Shown: positions 53,601 to 63,000 of the stretch, one piece after another
Numbering within the stretch: position 1 is the first letter of the stretch
How the letters are laid out: every line of letters starts with the position of its first letter
Origin: Polyangium jinanense
Lineage (GTDB): Bacteria > Myxococcota > Polyangia > Polyangiales > Polyangiaceae
Assembly: GCF_028435365.1 (NCBI RefSeq)
Contig: NZ_JAGTJJ010000013.1
Location: forward strand, 138,319-202,318
Reading direction: 5' to 3'
DNA length: 64,000 nt
Position numbers and translations under genes: made by a program
The notes under the pieces: model-generated
The model's database searches: none
The model's input: the letters and a program-made list of their open reading frames with translations, nothing else
What the model was told of the DNA's origin: nothing

Positions 53601-56600
53601 TCCGCATCACCGAGCTCGACTGGACGCTCACCTCCCTCGGCGCGACGGACATCGACGCGAAGGTCGTGCGCGACGTGGCTGGTATCGTGGCATTGCGGAA
53701 GGAGCTCGATCTGCCGCTGCCCGTGCTCCTCTCGTTCTGGGGGAACATCGGGACGCGTTCGAGCGAGGAGTGGGGCAAGTCGCTCTACGAGGAGCTTTTC
53801 CTGAACAAGGCCCTCACGGCCGATCCAGCTTTCGAGGCGGCTCTTGGTGAGCCGGATCCGCAGAATCCCCTGCTCCTCCTCAATCATGCCGCGGGCATTC
53901 TCGCGGGGTTGCGCATCAGCGCCGTGGAACTGGCGCTGCTCGTCATGCCCGAAGTTGCCGAGAAGCACATTGGCGTCACGAGCCCGCTCACCGCAGACGC
54001 GCTCCTGACCGTGGAAAACCTCTCGCGGCTTCATCGTATCGTCGCGCTGGCGAGGGGTCTGCGCCTCAGTATTCCCGACCTCCTCGTGCTGCTTTCGCTC
54101 TCTGGCCTCAGAGCGCTCACGGTGGACTCCGAAACGCTAGCCGTGCCGGCCACCACGCGGGCGTTCGTCGAACTCGTGGCGAAGGTGCGGCGGTCCAGGT
54201 TCAGCATTGCCGAGCTGCATTTCCTGGTCCGGCACGCCCCGCCGCCGGGGACGCAAGCGGCGCTCTCCGATGCTGTCCTCCAGCGGATCGTGGAGGACAT
54301 CAAGGCGGCCCTCGACAAGGTCGTGGCCGAAACGGTTGTCGTCCCGGATCCCGAGGGCGATTCTACCCGCGGGCGTCTGGAGGAGCTCCTCGCCGGGGAA
54401 ACCCGAGCCGAGCGCGCCGCGAAGGCAGAAGCGATCGTTGCGGTGATCAACGGACGTTCGGCGCTTACGCGGACGGAGCAGCGCACACTCATCGATCTGC
54501 ATCTGACCCCCTTCTTCGGCAGTGATGTCGCAAAGGCCAAGGACAAACTCGTCGGTCTGTCGAGCGAGGTGGGCGGGCCGCTCCTTGCGGACGTAGACCA
54601 GCGGTTCGCGTATGCCCTTGCGTACCTGCTCAACCATCAGCGCAGGGTGCGGGCGGAGAGCGTCGTCAAGCAGAAGCTCGCGACCGAGATGAAGCTCGAC
54701 GCCGAGATGGTCGAGCACCTGCTCACGGAGGCGCTCGGGTCCTTTGCCATCGAGGCGGCCTCCGCGATATCCGATTTCCTGCCGGAAATGAATGCGGCAG
54801 TCGAATACGTCCCGCCCGCTGTCGCGACGGAGGCGCAACGCCAAAACGCCGTCCGGCTCCTTCACAAGGCCGCGCTGGTCATCCAGCGGCTGAAGCTCCA
54901 CGCGTCGGAGCTGGCCTCGCCGTACCCGACGGACGCAACGCTCGATCTGAATACCCTGCTGCTCGGGGAGCAAGACGCAGACTCGGACCGGCAGGAGCGT
55001 TTCGCAAAGCTCTTGCGTCTCGTCGACCTGGCCTCCTTCCGCGACACGCTGCGGAATGGCCGTGAGGATCTGCTGGCCATCTTCGCGAAAAGCAATGCGG
55101 GGCAAGCCGCGGCCTTCTATGACGAACTCTCGGCGCGCACCGGCTGGCCGCGTGACGGCGTCGAGCACCTCATCACGGTGACTTTTGCTTTCACGCTATC
55201 GGATCTCCGCGACGAGAAGGGGCTCCTCTGCCTCCACCGCGCCTTCCAGCTCCTCGGCCGCCTCGGCGCGTCCGCCGCGCAAGGCACGCTCTGGGCCGAT
55301 GTCGAGGACGCTACCCATGCCGATGTCGCGCTCGACATCAAGCGCGTGGCGCGTGCCAAGCACGACGACGCGCGCTGGAGCGAGGTTGCCCGCCCGCTGC
55401 GCGACGTGCTGCGCGAGAAGCAGCGCAACGCGCTCGTCGGATATCTCGTCGCGAAGCGGGACTACGCGAGTCCGAACGAGCTTTTCCAGGACCTGCTCAT
55501 CGACGTGGAGATGAGCCCGTGCCAGCTCACCTCCCGCATCAAGCAGGCCATCAGCTCCGTCCAGACCTTCGTCCAGCGCGCATTCCTCCTGCTCGAGAAA
55601 GACAAGGTCGAGCTCGACGAGGAGGCGGCCCGTGAATGGCAATGGTTGAAGAGCTATCGCGTTTGGGAGGCCAACCGCAAGGTCTTCCTTTATCCGGAGA
55701 ACTGGATCGAGCCGGAGCTCCGAGACGACAAGACGCCGTTCTTCAAGACGCTGGAGAGCCGGCTGCTCCAGGGCGAGATCAACGCGGAGACGGCCGAATC
55801 TGCCTACCTCGAGTACCTCGAGAGCCTGCACGAGGTGGGGCGGCTCGACGTGGCAGCGATGTGCCACGAGCTCGAAGACGACGTCGATGTCCTTCACGTG
55901 ATCGCGAGGACGGCCGCGCCGCCGCACCGCTACTATTATCGCAAGCGGATCGATTCGGAGTACTGGACGGCGTGGGAGAAGATCGACCTCGATATCCCGG
56001 GGGACCACTTGCTCGCCACGATCTGGAACCGCAGGCTGCATCTGCTTTGGCCCATCTTCGAGGAGCGAGCTGACGGCACCCAAAAAGACGACTCGTCTAC
56101 GCGCAAGTACTGGAGGATCACGCTCGCGTGGAGCGAGCTCCGAGATGGCGCTTGGGGGCCGATCAAGACCACCGCGAATCTGGGCATCACCGTGCGCCCC
56201 ACGATCGAGCGCAAGTGGATTTCCTTCATGGTCGAGAGCACCGGCACGGACTTGACGGTGACCTGCCTCGTGAACTGGTACGGGATCAAGATCAGCTACC
56301 TGGCTACGTACGCGGTCGCAGGGAGGTTCAAAATCGGGCCGTGTTCGGGGGTGATCGAGGCCGCCTCGGAATCACGAACCTTCACCAAGGACGACGCCTG
56401 GGACGAGGGTATGTGGTTCCATGGCTGGGCTCCAGAGTATGCAACGCCGCTGTTCATGGGCTTGAGAGAGATCTATGACTCGGACAAGGCGCTCCTTACT
56501 TTCTACAACGAGGAGGAGGAGGTCGAGCAGCAGGGGATTTCGCAGGCCGTGAGGCTTCCGATGCACACATCGGGCTCGGCATCGGGGGACAAGTGGTCGA

Positions 56601-59600
56601 TCAGCGCCCCGGTGCTCAGGAGGACGGGGGACCGGTACTGGATGCTCCAGGACAGAAATCGCGAATTCGTCCAGTTGAGCCCGCACCGCTCGCAGGAGTC
56701 TCTGTTCCTCAGCGATTTCGGGCGAGTGTTCTTCATGGATCTTCAGCGCCGCACGGCGACTGCGTGGAAGGATCTCGCGAAGGTCATCCCCAATGGGAAG
56801 GCGCCAATCGTCGGCGATGCAGCAAACGACCTCGATGAAGTGGTCCTCGAGTGGGCCAACGAGCCCAAGCTCGATCTCGATGTCGACTACGAGATCGAGC
56901 GATTCTACCGATTCCACCTGTTCTACCATCCCTACACCTGCGACTTCACGCGGCTCGTCGCGAAGGGAGGGGTGGACGGGCTGCTGCGCTGGTCCGAGCA
57001 GGAGTCGCCGATCCAAGGCCGTTGGGCACCCATCGAGGGGTCCTACGCGCCGCAGGCTCATGCAGGCCAGCCCTTCCCCAAGGAGACGGTCGACTTCTCC
57101 TACGGAGGCGCATACTCGCAATACAACTGGGAGCTGTTTTTCCACGCGCCCTTCCTCATCGCCACGCGCCTGTCGAAGAACAGCCGCTTCGAGGAGGCGG
57201 ACCGCTGGTTCCGTTACATCTTCGACCCGACGGGCGGGGCGCCTGGGGACGGGCCGGAGCGCTACTGGTACGTGCGTCCCTTCCGCGAGAACGTCGACCT
57301 CGCCTCGATCCAGGCACAGCTCGAAGAACTCTCGGGCAATCAAACGAGCGTCGAGAACCCGAATGCCCAGCTCATCGCAGAGCTCTTCGGGCTCTCTTCC
57401 GAATCGGGAGCCACGCAGGACATGGTGGCGCAAATCGCACGCTGGCGGGAGACGCCGTTCAATCCGCACCTGATCGCACGTATGCGACCGCTCGCCTACC
57501 AGAAGGCGGTCGTGATGAAGTACGTCGAGAACCTCCTTTCCTGGGGCGATAGCTTGTTCCAGCGCGATACGCTCGAGTCGATCAACGAGGCAACGCAGCT
57601 CTACATCCTGGCCGCGCAGATTCTCGGTGAGCGCCCGCGTCTCGTGAAGGAGAAGGCCGCATCGGACCGCACGTATGCGGACCTCGAGCCAGGCATCGAC
57701 GAGTTCTCGAATGCGCTCGTCGTCGAGAGCATCTTGCCGCCGCCGGCGCCGAACGCCCTATGCACGCGACGCGAGCCACCGCCGGCCCTCCTGACGCTCT
57801 ATTTCTGCGTGCCGCAAAACGAGAAGCTGCTCGGGCTCTGGGACACGGTGGCGGATAGGCTGTTCAAGATCCGCCATTGCATGAACATCGACGGCACGGT
57901 GCGGCAGCTCCCGCTGTTCGAGCCGCCGATCGATCCGGCGTTGCTCGTGCAGGCGACGGCGGCCGGGGTGGACATTGGCGCCCTGCTGTCGGATGTCAAC
58001 GTCCCGCTGCCCCTCTACCGCTTCTCGGTGCTCCAGCCCAAGGCGCTGGAGTTCACGAGCAGCGTGATTGCCATGGGTGGCGCGCTCCTCGCGGCGCTCG
58101 AAAAACGGGACGGCGAGACGCTCTCGATCTTGCGATCGAGGCACGAGCTCGACGTGCTCACGGCCGTGCGCGAGACGAGGAAGCGCCAGGTCGACGAGGC
58201 CATGGAGTCGCTGGCGGCGATTCGACGCTCGCGGGCGGTCATCGAGGAGCGCCTGACGTTCTATAACCGGATCGAGTACATGATTCCGGAAGAGGAGATG
58301 CAGGCGAATCTCACGGGTTGGGCCAATTTCGAGACCATGAATGCGGGGATCGCACAAACCTTCGCTTCCGTGCTGAAGCTGGTTCCTCAAATTACGATTG
58401 GGGGACCGTTCCCTCCGGAGGTGAAGAGCGAGTTCGGCGGCGTCCAACTTGGCGGCGTTCTGGACGCCGGCGCGCAGTTCCACTCCCTGCTTGCAAGCAT
58501 GCACCACGCGGATGCGTCGCGGAGTGCGACGGCGGCCAGCTACAAGCGTCGCTGGGAGGAGTGGAAGCTCCAGGAGCGGCTTGCGCAGAAGGAGCTCGAG
58601 CAAATCGATCGGCAGATCGTCGCCGGGGAGATCCGCCTCGATATCGCAAAGAAGGAGCTCCAGAACCACGAGCTCTCCGTCAAGAACGCGAAAGAGGTCG
58701 AGGAGTACCTGCGCACCAAGCACACGAACGAGGAGCTTTACGACTGGATGGTATCGCAGGCCTCAGCCGTGTACTTCCAGGGCTACAAGTTGGCGTACGA
58801 GCTCGCGAAGCGGGCCGAACGGGCGTTCCAGTTCGAGCTTGCGCAGCCTGAGGCGAGCTACGTCCAGTTCGTCCCCTGGGACAGCATGAAGAAGGGCCTG
58901 ATGATGGGCGAGAAGCTCCAGCACGACCTTCGGCGCATGGAGGTCGCGTACCTGGAGCAGAACAGGCGCGAGTACGAGATCACGAAGCACGTCTCGCTCG
59001 CGGAGGTTGCCCCGCTGGCGCTCCTGAAGCTGCGCGAGACGGGCCAATGCGAGGTCGAGCTGCCCGAGGCGCTCTTCGATCAGGATTGGCCGGGGCATTA
59101 CTTGAGGCGCATCAAGTCCGTCAGCATGACGGTGCCGGTCGTGAACGGACCCTATGCCGGGGTGAACAGCAAGCTCACGTTGCTGAAGAGCAGCGTGAGG
59201 ATGAACAGCGAGGTCGCTTCGACCCCGAGCCTGGCCGCCAACTATCCTCGGAAGACCGGCGCATCCGGGCCCGATGCTCGATTCCTCGACCATTATGGAT
59301 CCATCCCATCCATCGTGACGAGCAGTGGCCAGAGCGACGCCGGGCTCTTCGAGCTGGTCTTCCGCGACGAACGGTATCTGCCCTTCGAGGGCGCGGGCTC
59401 GGACAGCACGTGGCGAATGGAGCTCGACAAGGGGACGAACCGCTTCGACCCGACGGCTGTGCACGACGTGGTTCTGCACGTGCGTTACACGGCGCGGGAG
59501 GGCGGCGAGAATCTCAAGACGGCGGCGCTGAACGCGCTGGGTACCGCTGACGGCCCGACCGGCTTCCGGCTCTTCAGCGCAAAGACGGATTTCCCCGACG

Positions 59601-59980
59601 CATGGCACGTGTTCATCACGGGCCAGGGAGCTCCGGTCGAGTATGTCCTTTCGTTGCCACTCGGCTCGCGGCTCTTCCAACCGCTGCTCGGGGAGCGCAA
59701 CCTCGAGATCACGAGGGTGCGTGTCTTCGCCAAGCGATCGGGCGGCGCGGCCACCCAGCTATCGGCCGAGCTCCAATCGCCAGGCGCACCGTTCTCGGGT
59801 ACGCCGAACCTGACGCTGAAGACTTCTCAGAGCGAGTATGGCGACCTTCTGCTGGTGGATGACATGCCGGCCGCAGAGCCAATCCTCGCGGAGAGCGCGC
59901 CCTGGAAATTGAAGGTAGTCACGCTGGCGGATACGAAGCTCGAAGACATCTGGATCGTCTGCGAGTACCAGCAGCAATAG
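50633..59980 (+). CDS. Tc toxin TcA subunit (pentameric pore/translocator)
   Basis: 3,115 residues from ATG 50633, with AAAGGAG 12 bp upstream; no signal peptide. Domains in order: two beta-sandwich units (about 13-85, HGRIVDAATGKGVDAV; and about 130-225, VRGRLTDSDGSPLVG) not usual in TcA; a long helical shell with the VRP1/SpvA signature CEHCRSVYGPAAYLVDLL near residue 697; the neuraminidase-like region (YPENWIEPELRDD near 1680); charged helices of the pore channel (about 2650-2760); and the C-terminal TcB-binding domain that ends at DIWIVCEYQQQ. Known TcA proteins are about 2,500 residues, so this is long, partly through the N-terminal extension. Directly followed by TcB. Confidence 0.95.
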   Translation: MNEELELENVTDIAYRLHGRIVDAATGKGVDAVRVELWDREGICRDLVAVAKTDEVGDFAITVTDTYLDSLFFARRPALKFHLFTATPQLEPPTVTWQQLEPLTVTWQPSAAAQRIRIAVDLGATREGQPSELVVRGRLTDSDGSPLVGKPVAAYDVVYNTTPPTPEPPEPPLLNELPLGNDTTDSSGQFCISYTPANGTHANLLVRATVTTDSTVAVKVCRAPATAHVDLVANNARSRGRSEVHRVAKHVESVFSRAVLIDPERVLELQEISTLIDLVACRTGEERDLVDLFVKAVRLEDEIDVDYHPDVNVALVYALLRQGLPQTRRELLSQRRSTLRRALEQAMGENIIPSLPTANIDDIIEKFVVRMAPLAAGSRVGGPSSLAHIFNGVELGGLEEDFARAVIEHQGKGTVDDFWTKLSAREGFEDPATIDKLKLVMQLGALTRYHAGLIRELASRFSAGTLTSIRDIAKYDKTDWFTIFDIGGEAPIGPAQDTPGTEPEHRRENYANVLLSTMEAAFPTAVIADRVIRDEVAGSGIRVFFEHNPNFEFGSMRVSKYLAETSGAMTGVSDVAATTERLKKMERIFHITPRHREMKPLLEADLHSAQRIHRMGKRRFVAKFGSEFGIERAEAIFGRACWIASASTALFAKYGSSFHGPKIATLPDLVTLATPNEEQNIADWTSLFGSLDGCVCEHCRSVYGPAAYLVDLLEFLDRHDSKIETPESTEQNPAYWSARDVLIGALPGDTDAPPARRPDIARLLLSCKNTDTTLPYIDLVNEILEAVVANELDGLDYLGTQDITSAGTPQELLAEPEVKYLAARNAAYAGLAAAVHPFDLPFHLWDEEARVYLEHLGVPRHELVEAMKLPSGDVSDQIARERLRMSKREWEIVTQQTSGAPTAYACWGMPEVNWVQKLAPVPRFLEQAGLSFNELRELLATKYVNPAASPTVKLNPETGCDIDTKLLDGLDAALLGRIHRFLRLRKRLGFRITELDWTLTSLGATDIDAKVVRDVAGIVALRKELDLPLPVLLSFWGNIGTRSSEEWGKSLYEELFLNKALTADPAFEAALGEPDPQNPLLLLNHAAGILAGLRISAVELALLVMPEVAEKHIGVTSPLTADALLTVENLSRLHRIVALARGLRLSIPDLLVLLSLSGLRALTVDSETLAVPATTRAFVELVAKVRRSRFSIAELHFLVRHAPPPGTQAALSDAVLQRIVEDIKAALDKVVAETVVVPDPEGDSTRGRLEELLAGETRAERAAKAEAIVAVINGRSALTRTEQRTLIDLHLTPFFGSDVAKAKDKLVGLSSEVGGPLLADVDQRFAYALAYLLNHQRRVRAESVVKQKLATEMKLDAEMVEHLLTEALGSFAIEAASAISDFLPEMNAAVEYVPPAVATEAQRQNAVRLLHKAALVIQRLKLHASELASPYPTDATLDLNTLLLGEQDADSDRQERFAKLLRLVDLASFRDTLRNGREDLLAIFAKSNAGQAAAFYDELSARTGWPRDGVEHLITVTFAFTLSDLRDEKGLLCLHRAFQLLGRLGASAAQGTLWADVEDATHADVALDIKRVARAKHDDARWSEVARPLRDVLREKQRNALVGYLVAKRDYASPNELFQDLLIDVEMSPCQLTSRIKQAISSVQTFVQRAFLLLEKDKVELDEEAAREWQWLKSYRVWEANRKVFLYPENWIEPELRDDKTPFFKTLESRLLQGEINAETAESAYLEYLESLHEVGRLDVAAMCHELEDDVDVLHVIARTAAPPHRYYYRKRIDSEYWTAWEKIDLDIPGDHLLATIWNRRLHLLWPIFEERADGTQKDDSSTRKYWRITLAWSELRDGAWGPIKTTANLGITVRPTIERKWISFMVESTGTDLTVTCLVNWYGIKISYLATYAVAGRFKIGPCSGVIEAASESRTFTKDDAWDEGMWFHGWAPEYATPLFMGLREIYDSDKALLTFYNEEEEVEQQGISQAVRLPMHTSGSASGDKWSISAPVLRRTGDRYWMLQDRNREFVQLSPHRSQESLFLSDFGRVFFMDLQRRTATAWKDLAKVIPNGKAPIVGDAANDLDEVVLEWANEPKLDLDVDYEIERFYRFHLFYHPYTCDFTRLVAKGGVDGLLRWSEQESPIQGRWAPIEGSYAPQAHAGQPFPKETVDFSYGGAYSQYNWELFFHAPFLIATRLSKNSRFEEADRWFRYIFDPTGGAPGDGPERYWYVRPFRENVDLASIQAQLEELSGNQTSVENPNAQLIAELFGLSSESGATQDMVAQIARWRETPFNPHLIARMRPLAYQKAVVMKYVENLLSWGDSLFQRDTLESINEATQLYILAAQILGERPRLVKEKAASDRTYADLEPGIDEFSNALVVESILPPPAPNALCTRREPPPALLTLYFCVPQNEKLLGLWDTVADRLFKIRHCMNIDGTVRQLPLFEPPIDPALLVQATAAGVDIGALLSDVNVPLPLYRFSVLQPKALEFTSSVIAMGGALLAALEKRDGETLSILRSRHELDVLTAVRETRKRQVDEAMESLAAIRRSRAVIEERLTFYNRIEYMIPEEEMQANLTGWANFETMNAGIAQTFASVLKLVPQITIGGPFPPEVKSEFGGVQLGGVLDAGAQFHSLLASMHHADASRSATAASYKRRWEEWKLQERLAQKELEQIDRQIVAGEIRLDIAKKELQNHELSVKNAKEVEEYLRTKHTNEELYDWMVSQASAVYFQGYKLAYELAKRAERAFQFELAQPEASYVQFVPWDSMKKGLMMGEKLQHDLRRMEVAYLEQNRREYEITKHVSLAEVAPLALLKLRETGQCEVELPEALFDQDWPGHYLRRIKSVSMTVPVVNGPYAGVNSKLTLLKSSVRMNSEVASTPSLAANYPRKTGASGPDARFLDHYGSIPSIVTSSGQSDAGLFELVFRDERYLPFEGAGSDSTWRMELDKGTNRFDPTAVHDVVLHVRYTAREGGENLKTAALNALGTADGPTGFRLFSAKTDFPDAWHVFITGQGAPVEYVLSLPLGSRLFQPLLGERNLEITRVRVFAKRSGGAATQLSAELQSPGAPFSGTPNLTLKTSQSEYGDLLLVDDMPAAEPILAESAPWKLKVVTLADTKLEDIWIVCEYQQQ
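50897..50956 (+). repeat. 30-bp tandem duplication in the TcA N-terminus
   Basis: Two in-frame 30-bp copies (50897-50926, 50927-50956) differ at two positions and encode QLEPPTVTWQ and QLEPLTVTWQ. It lies between the two N-terminal beta-sandwich units and looks recent. Confidence 0.9.
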
Positions 59981-60018
59981 GCTCGGAAGCGACGCTGAAA
60001 CAGGAGAGAGGGCACGCC

Positions 60019-63000
60019 ATGGAGCAGAAAGGTTTTGCACCGAAGCCCAAGACGACCGCGCCCGAGGCGGTCAAGGCCCCGAGCCCGTCGCTTCCGAAGG
60101 GGGGCGGCGCGGTTCGTGGACTCGGCGAGAAGTTCGCCGCGAGCCTGGTGAGCGGCACGGGATCCCTCACGGTCCCGATTGCGGTGTCGCCTGGCCGCGG
60201 CGGGTTCGGGCCCGAGCTCGCCGTCGCGTACGATTCCGGCGGTGGCAATGGGCCCTTTGGTGTGGGCTTTCGGCTCTCCGTGCCCTCGATCTCTCGTAAG
60301 ACCGAGCGTGGTTTGCCCGAGTACGAGGACTTCCGCGAATCCGACGTGTTCATCATGTCGGGCGCGGAAGACCTCGTGCCCAAGCTCGATGAGGAGGGGC
60401 AAGGCAACTGGGTGCGCGACGTCCCGAAGGACGACGCTGTCGAGCGCATCGAGCGGTATCGCCCCCGGGTGGAAGGCCTCTTCGCGCGCATCGAGCGCGT
60501 CACGGAGAAGGGGGACGGCAACGTTTACTGGCGAGCCACGACGAAGGACAACGTCACGAGCGTCTATGGCCAGTCCGAGGGGGCTCGTATCACGAGCCCT
60601 GCGGCCCCGACCAAGGTCTTCTCGTGGCTGCTCGAGCGCACCGAGGACGCGCTCGGGAACGTCATCGTATATGACTACAAGGCTGAGGACTTCGCGAATG
60701 TGCCGAATGCCGTCTACGAGAGGCAACGGCTCTCGGGGGACGCGCCGGTCGTAAACCGCTACCTGAAGCGGATCCGGTACGGGAATACAGTGCCCTTCCA
60801 GGCACAGGACTTCCTCTTCGAGGTCGTCTTCGATTACGGCGAGCACGGTGCCGTGGCGCCGACGCCCGCGGAGGAGAATCCATGGCCCTGCCGGCAGGAT
60901 CCGTTCTCGAGCTATCGCTCGACCTTCGAGATCCGCACGTACCGCCTTTGCCGGCGGGTGCTGATGTTCCACCACTTCCCCGAGCTCGGTGAGGATCCGG
61001 TGCTCGTGCGCTCCACCGACTTCACGTATGCCGAGGGGCCGGCGCTCACCCGGCTCGTTTCGGTCACGCAGTCGGGGTACATCAAGACGCAGAGCGGCTA
61101 CTCGAAAAAGTCCCTGCCGCCGCTCGATCTCGGGTATTCGTTGCCCGAGCTCCAGACCGCCGTCAAACTCCTCGATCCACGAAGCCTCGAAGACCTACCT
61201 GGCGGTGTGGACGGACAAACCGCACGATGGGTCGATCTCAATGGCGAGGGCATTCCCGGCGTGCTCTGCGAGCAGCAGGGGGCATTTTACTACAAGCAAA
61301 ACCTCGGTGATGGGCACCTCGCGCCGGCGCGCTTGCTCGCGAGCCGGCCGGCCATGGCGTCGGGCGGCGGAGCGCAGCTCCTCGACGTCGGGAGCGAGGG
61401 GCGGCAATGCCTCGTGGAGCTCACACCAGAGGGGACCTCGGGTTATCACGAGCGGACGCCAGAGGGCGGCTGGGGGCCCTTCGTGCCGTTCCCCTCGCAG
61501 CCGAACGTCAACTGGAATGACCCGCGGGTCCGTTTCATCGACCTTTCCGGCGATGGACTCGACGACATTCTGGTCACGACCGATCACGTACAGCTCTGGT
61601 ACCCGTCGCTCGGCAAGGGCGGATGGGGCCCGCCGCGGGTGTTGCCGAAGGTCTACGACGAGGACAAGAGCCCGACGCTCGTGTTCGCGGACATGACGCA
61701 GGCGATCTTCGTGGCGGACATGAGCGGGGACGGTTTGCCCGACATCGTGCGCGTCCGTAATGGGAGCATCTGCTACTGGCCGAACCTCGGGCATGGGCGG
61801 TTCGGCGCCAAGGTGCAGATGAGCAAGGCGCCGCTGTTCGATGATTCGCACACGTTCGATCCGCGCCGGATTCGCCTCGGCGATATCGATGGGACCGGGA
61901 CCACGGATATCGTGTACGTAGCCGGCGAAGGTGCAGTCATCGTGTTCAACCAGGCGGGGAACGGCTGGAGTGAGCCGGTGCGAATGCCGGGGTTCCCGAC
62001 GGCCGATTCCATGTCCACCGTGGGCGTGGTCGATCTGCTCGGGTCCGGTACGGCGTGTCTCGTGTGGTCATCGCCGTGGCGGGGCGTGGCGAAGCCGCCG
62101 ATGCGGTACATCGATCTTTTGGGCAGCAAGAAGCCGTATCTACTCACGTCGGTCAAGAACAACCTCGGGGCCGAGACGAAGCTCGAGTATGCGCCCTCGA
62201 CGAAGTTTTACCTGGAGGATCTGAAGGCTGGAAAGCCGTGGGTGACGCGGCTGTCGTTCCCCGTGCACGTGCTCACGCGTGTGGAGACGTTCGACGCAGT
62301 CAGCAAGGCGCGGTTCGTCAGTACGTACAAGTATCATCACGGGTACTACGACGGCGCGGAGCGAGAGTTCCGGGGGTTTGGCCTCGTCGAGCAATACGAC
62401 GCGGAGTCGTTCTCGGCCGAGCGCGGAAAGGGGCTCTTCGCGGAGGCTCCACCGGTGGAGGAGGAATTCCACCTGCCGCCGGTGCTCACGAAGACGTGGT
62501 TCCATACGGGCGCGTTCATCGACAGGAGCCGGATCGCGAAGCAGTTCGAGAAAGAGTATTATGCCGGTGACGGGCAGAGACCGGAATTGCCCGATGCCGT
62601 GCTGCAGACGGGGTTGTCGCCGAGGGACCTGCGTGAGGCCTGCCGGGCGCTCAAGGGGCAAATCCTCCGCACGGAGGTCTACGCGCTCGATGGTTCCGAG
62701 GCGGAGTCGCACCCGTACGTGGTGACGGAGAGCTGCGCGGAGATCCGGCGCCTGCAATCGGCGACGGCGAAGGCGTTCGGGTCTTTCCACGCGTGGGTTC
62801 GCGAGAGCGTGGAGGTGCATTACGAGCGCGATCCCGATGACCCGCGCGTCGTGCACACGCTGGTGCTCGAGGTGGATCCGTTCGGGCACGTGGAGCGCTC
62901 AGTGAGCATTGCATACGCCCGGCGGAGCATCCCGCAGGACATGCCCGAGCAGGGACTCTTAGCCACCCTGACCGAGAGCGACGTGGTCAACGAGGACAAG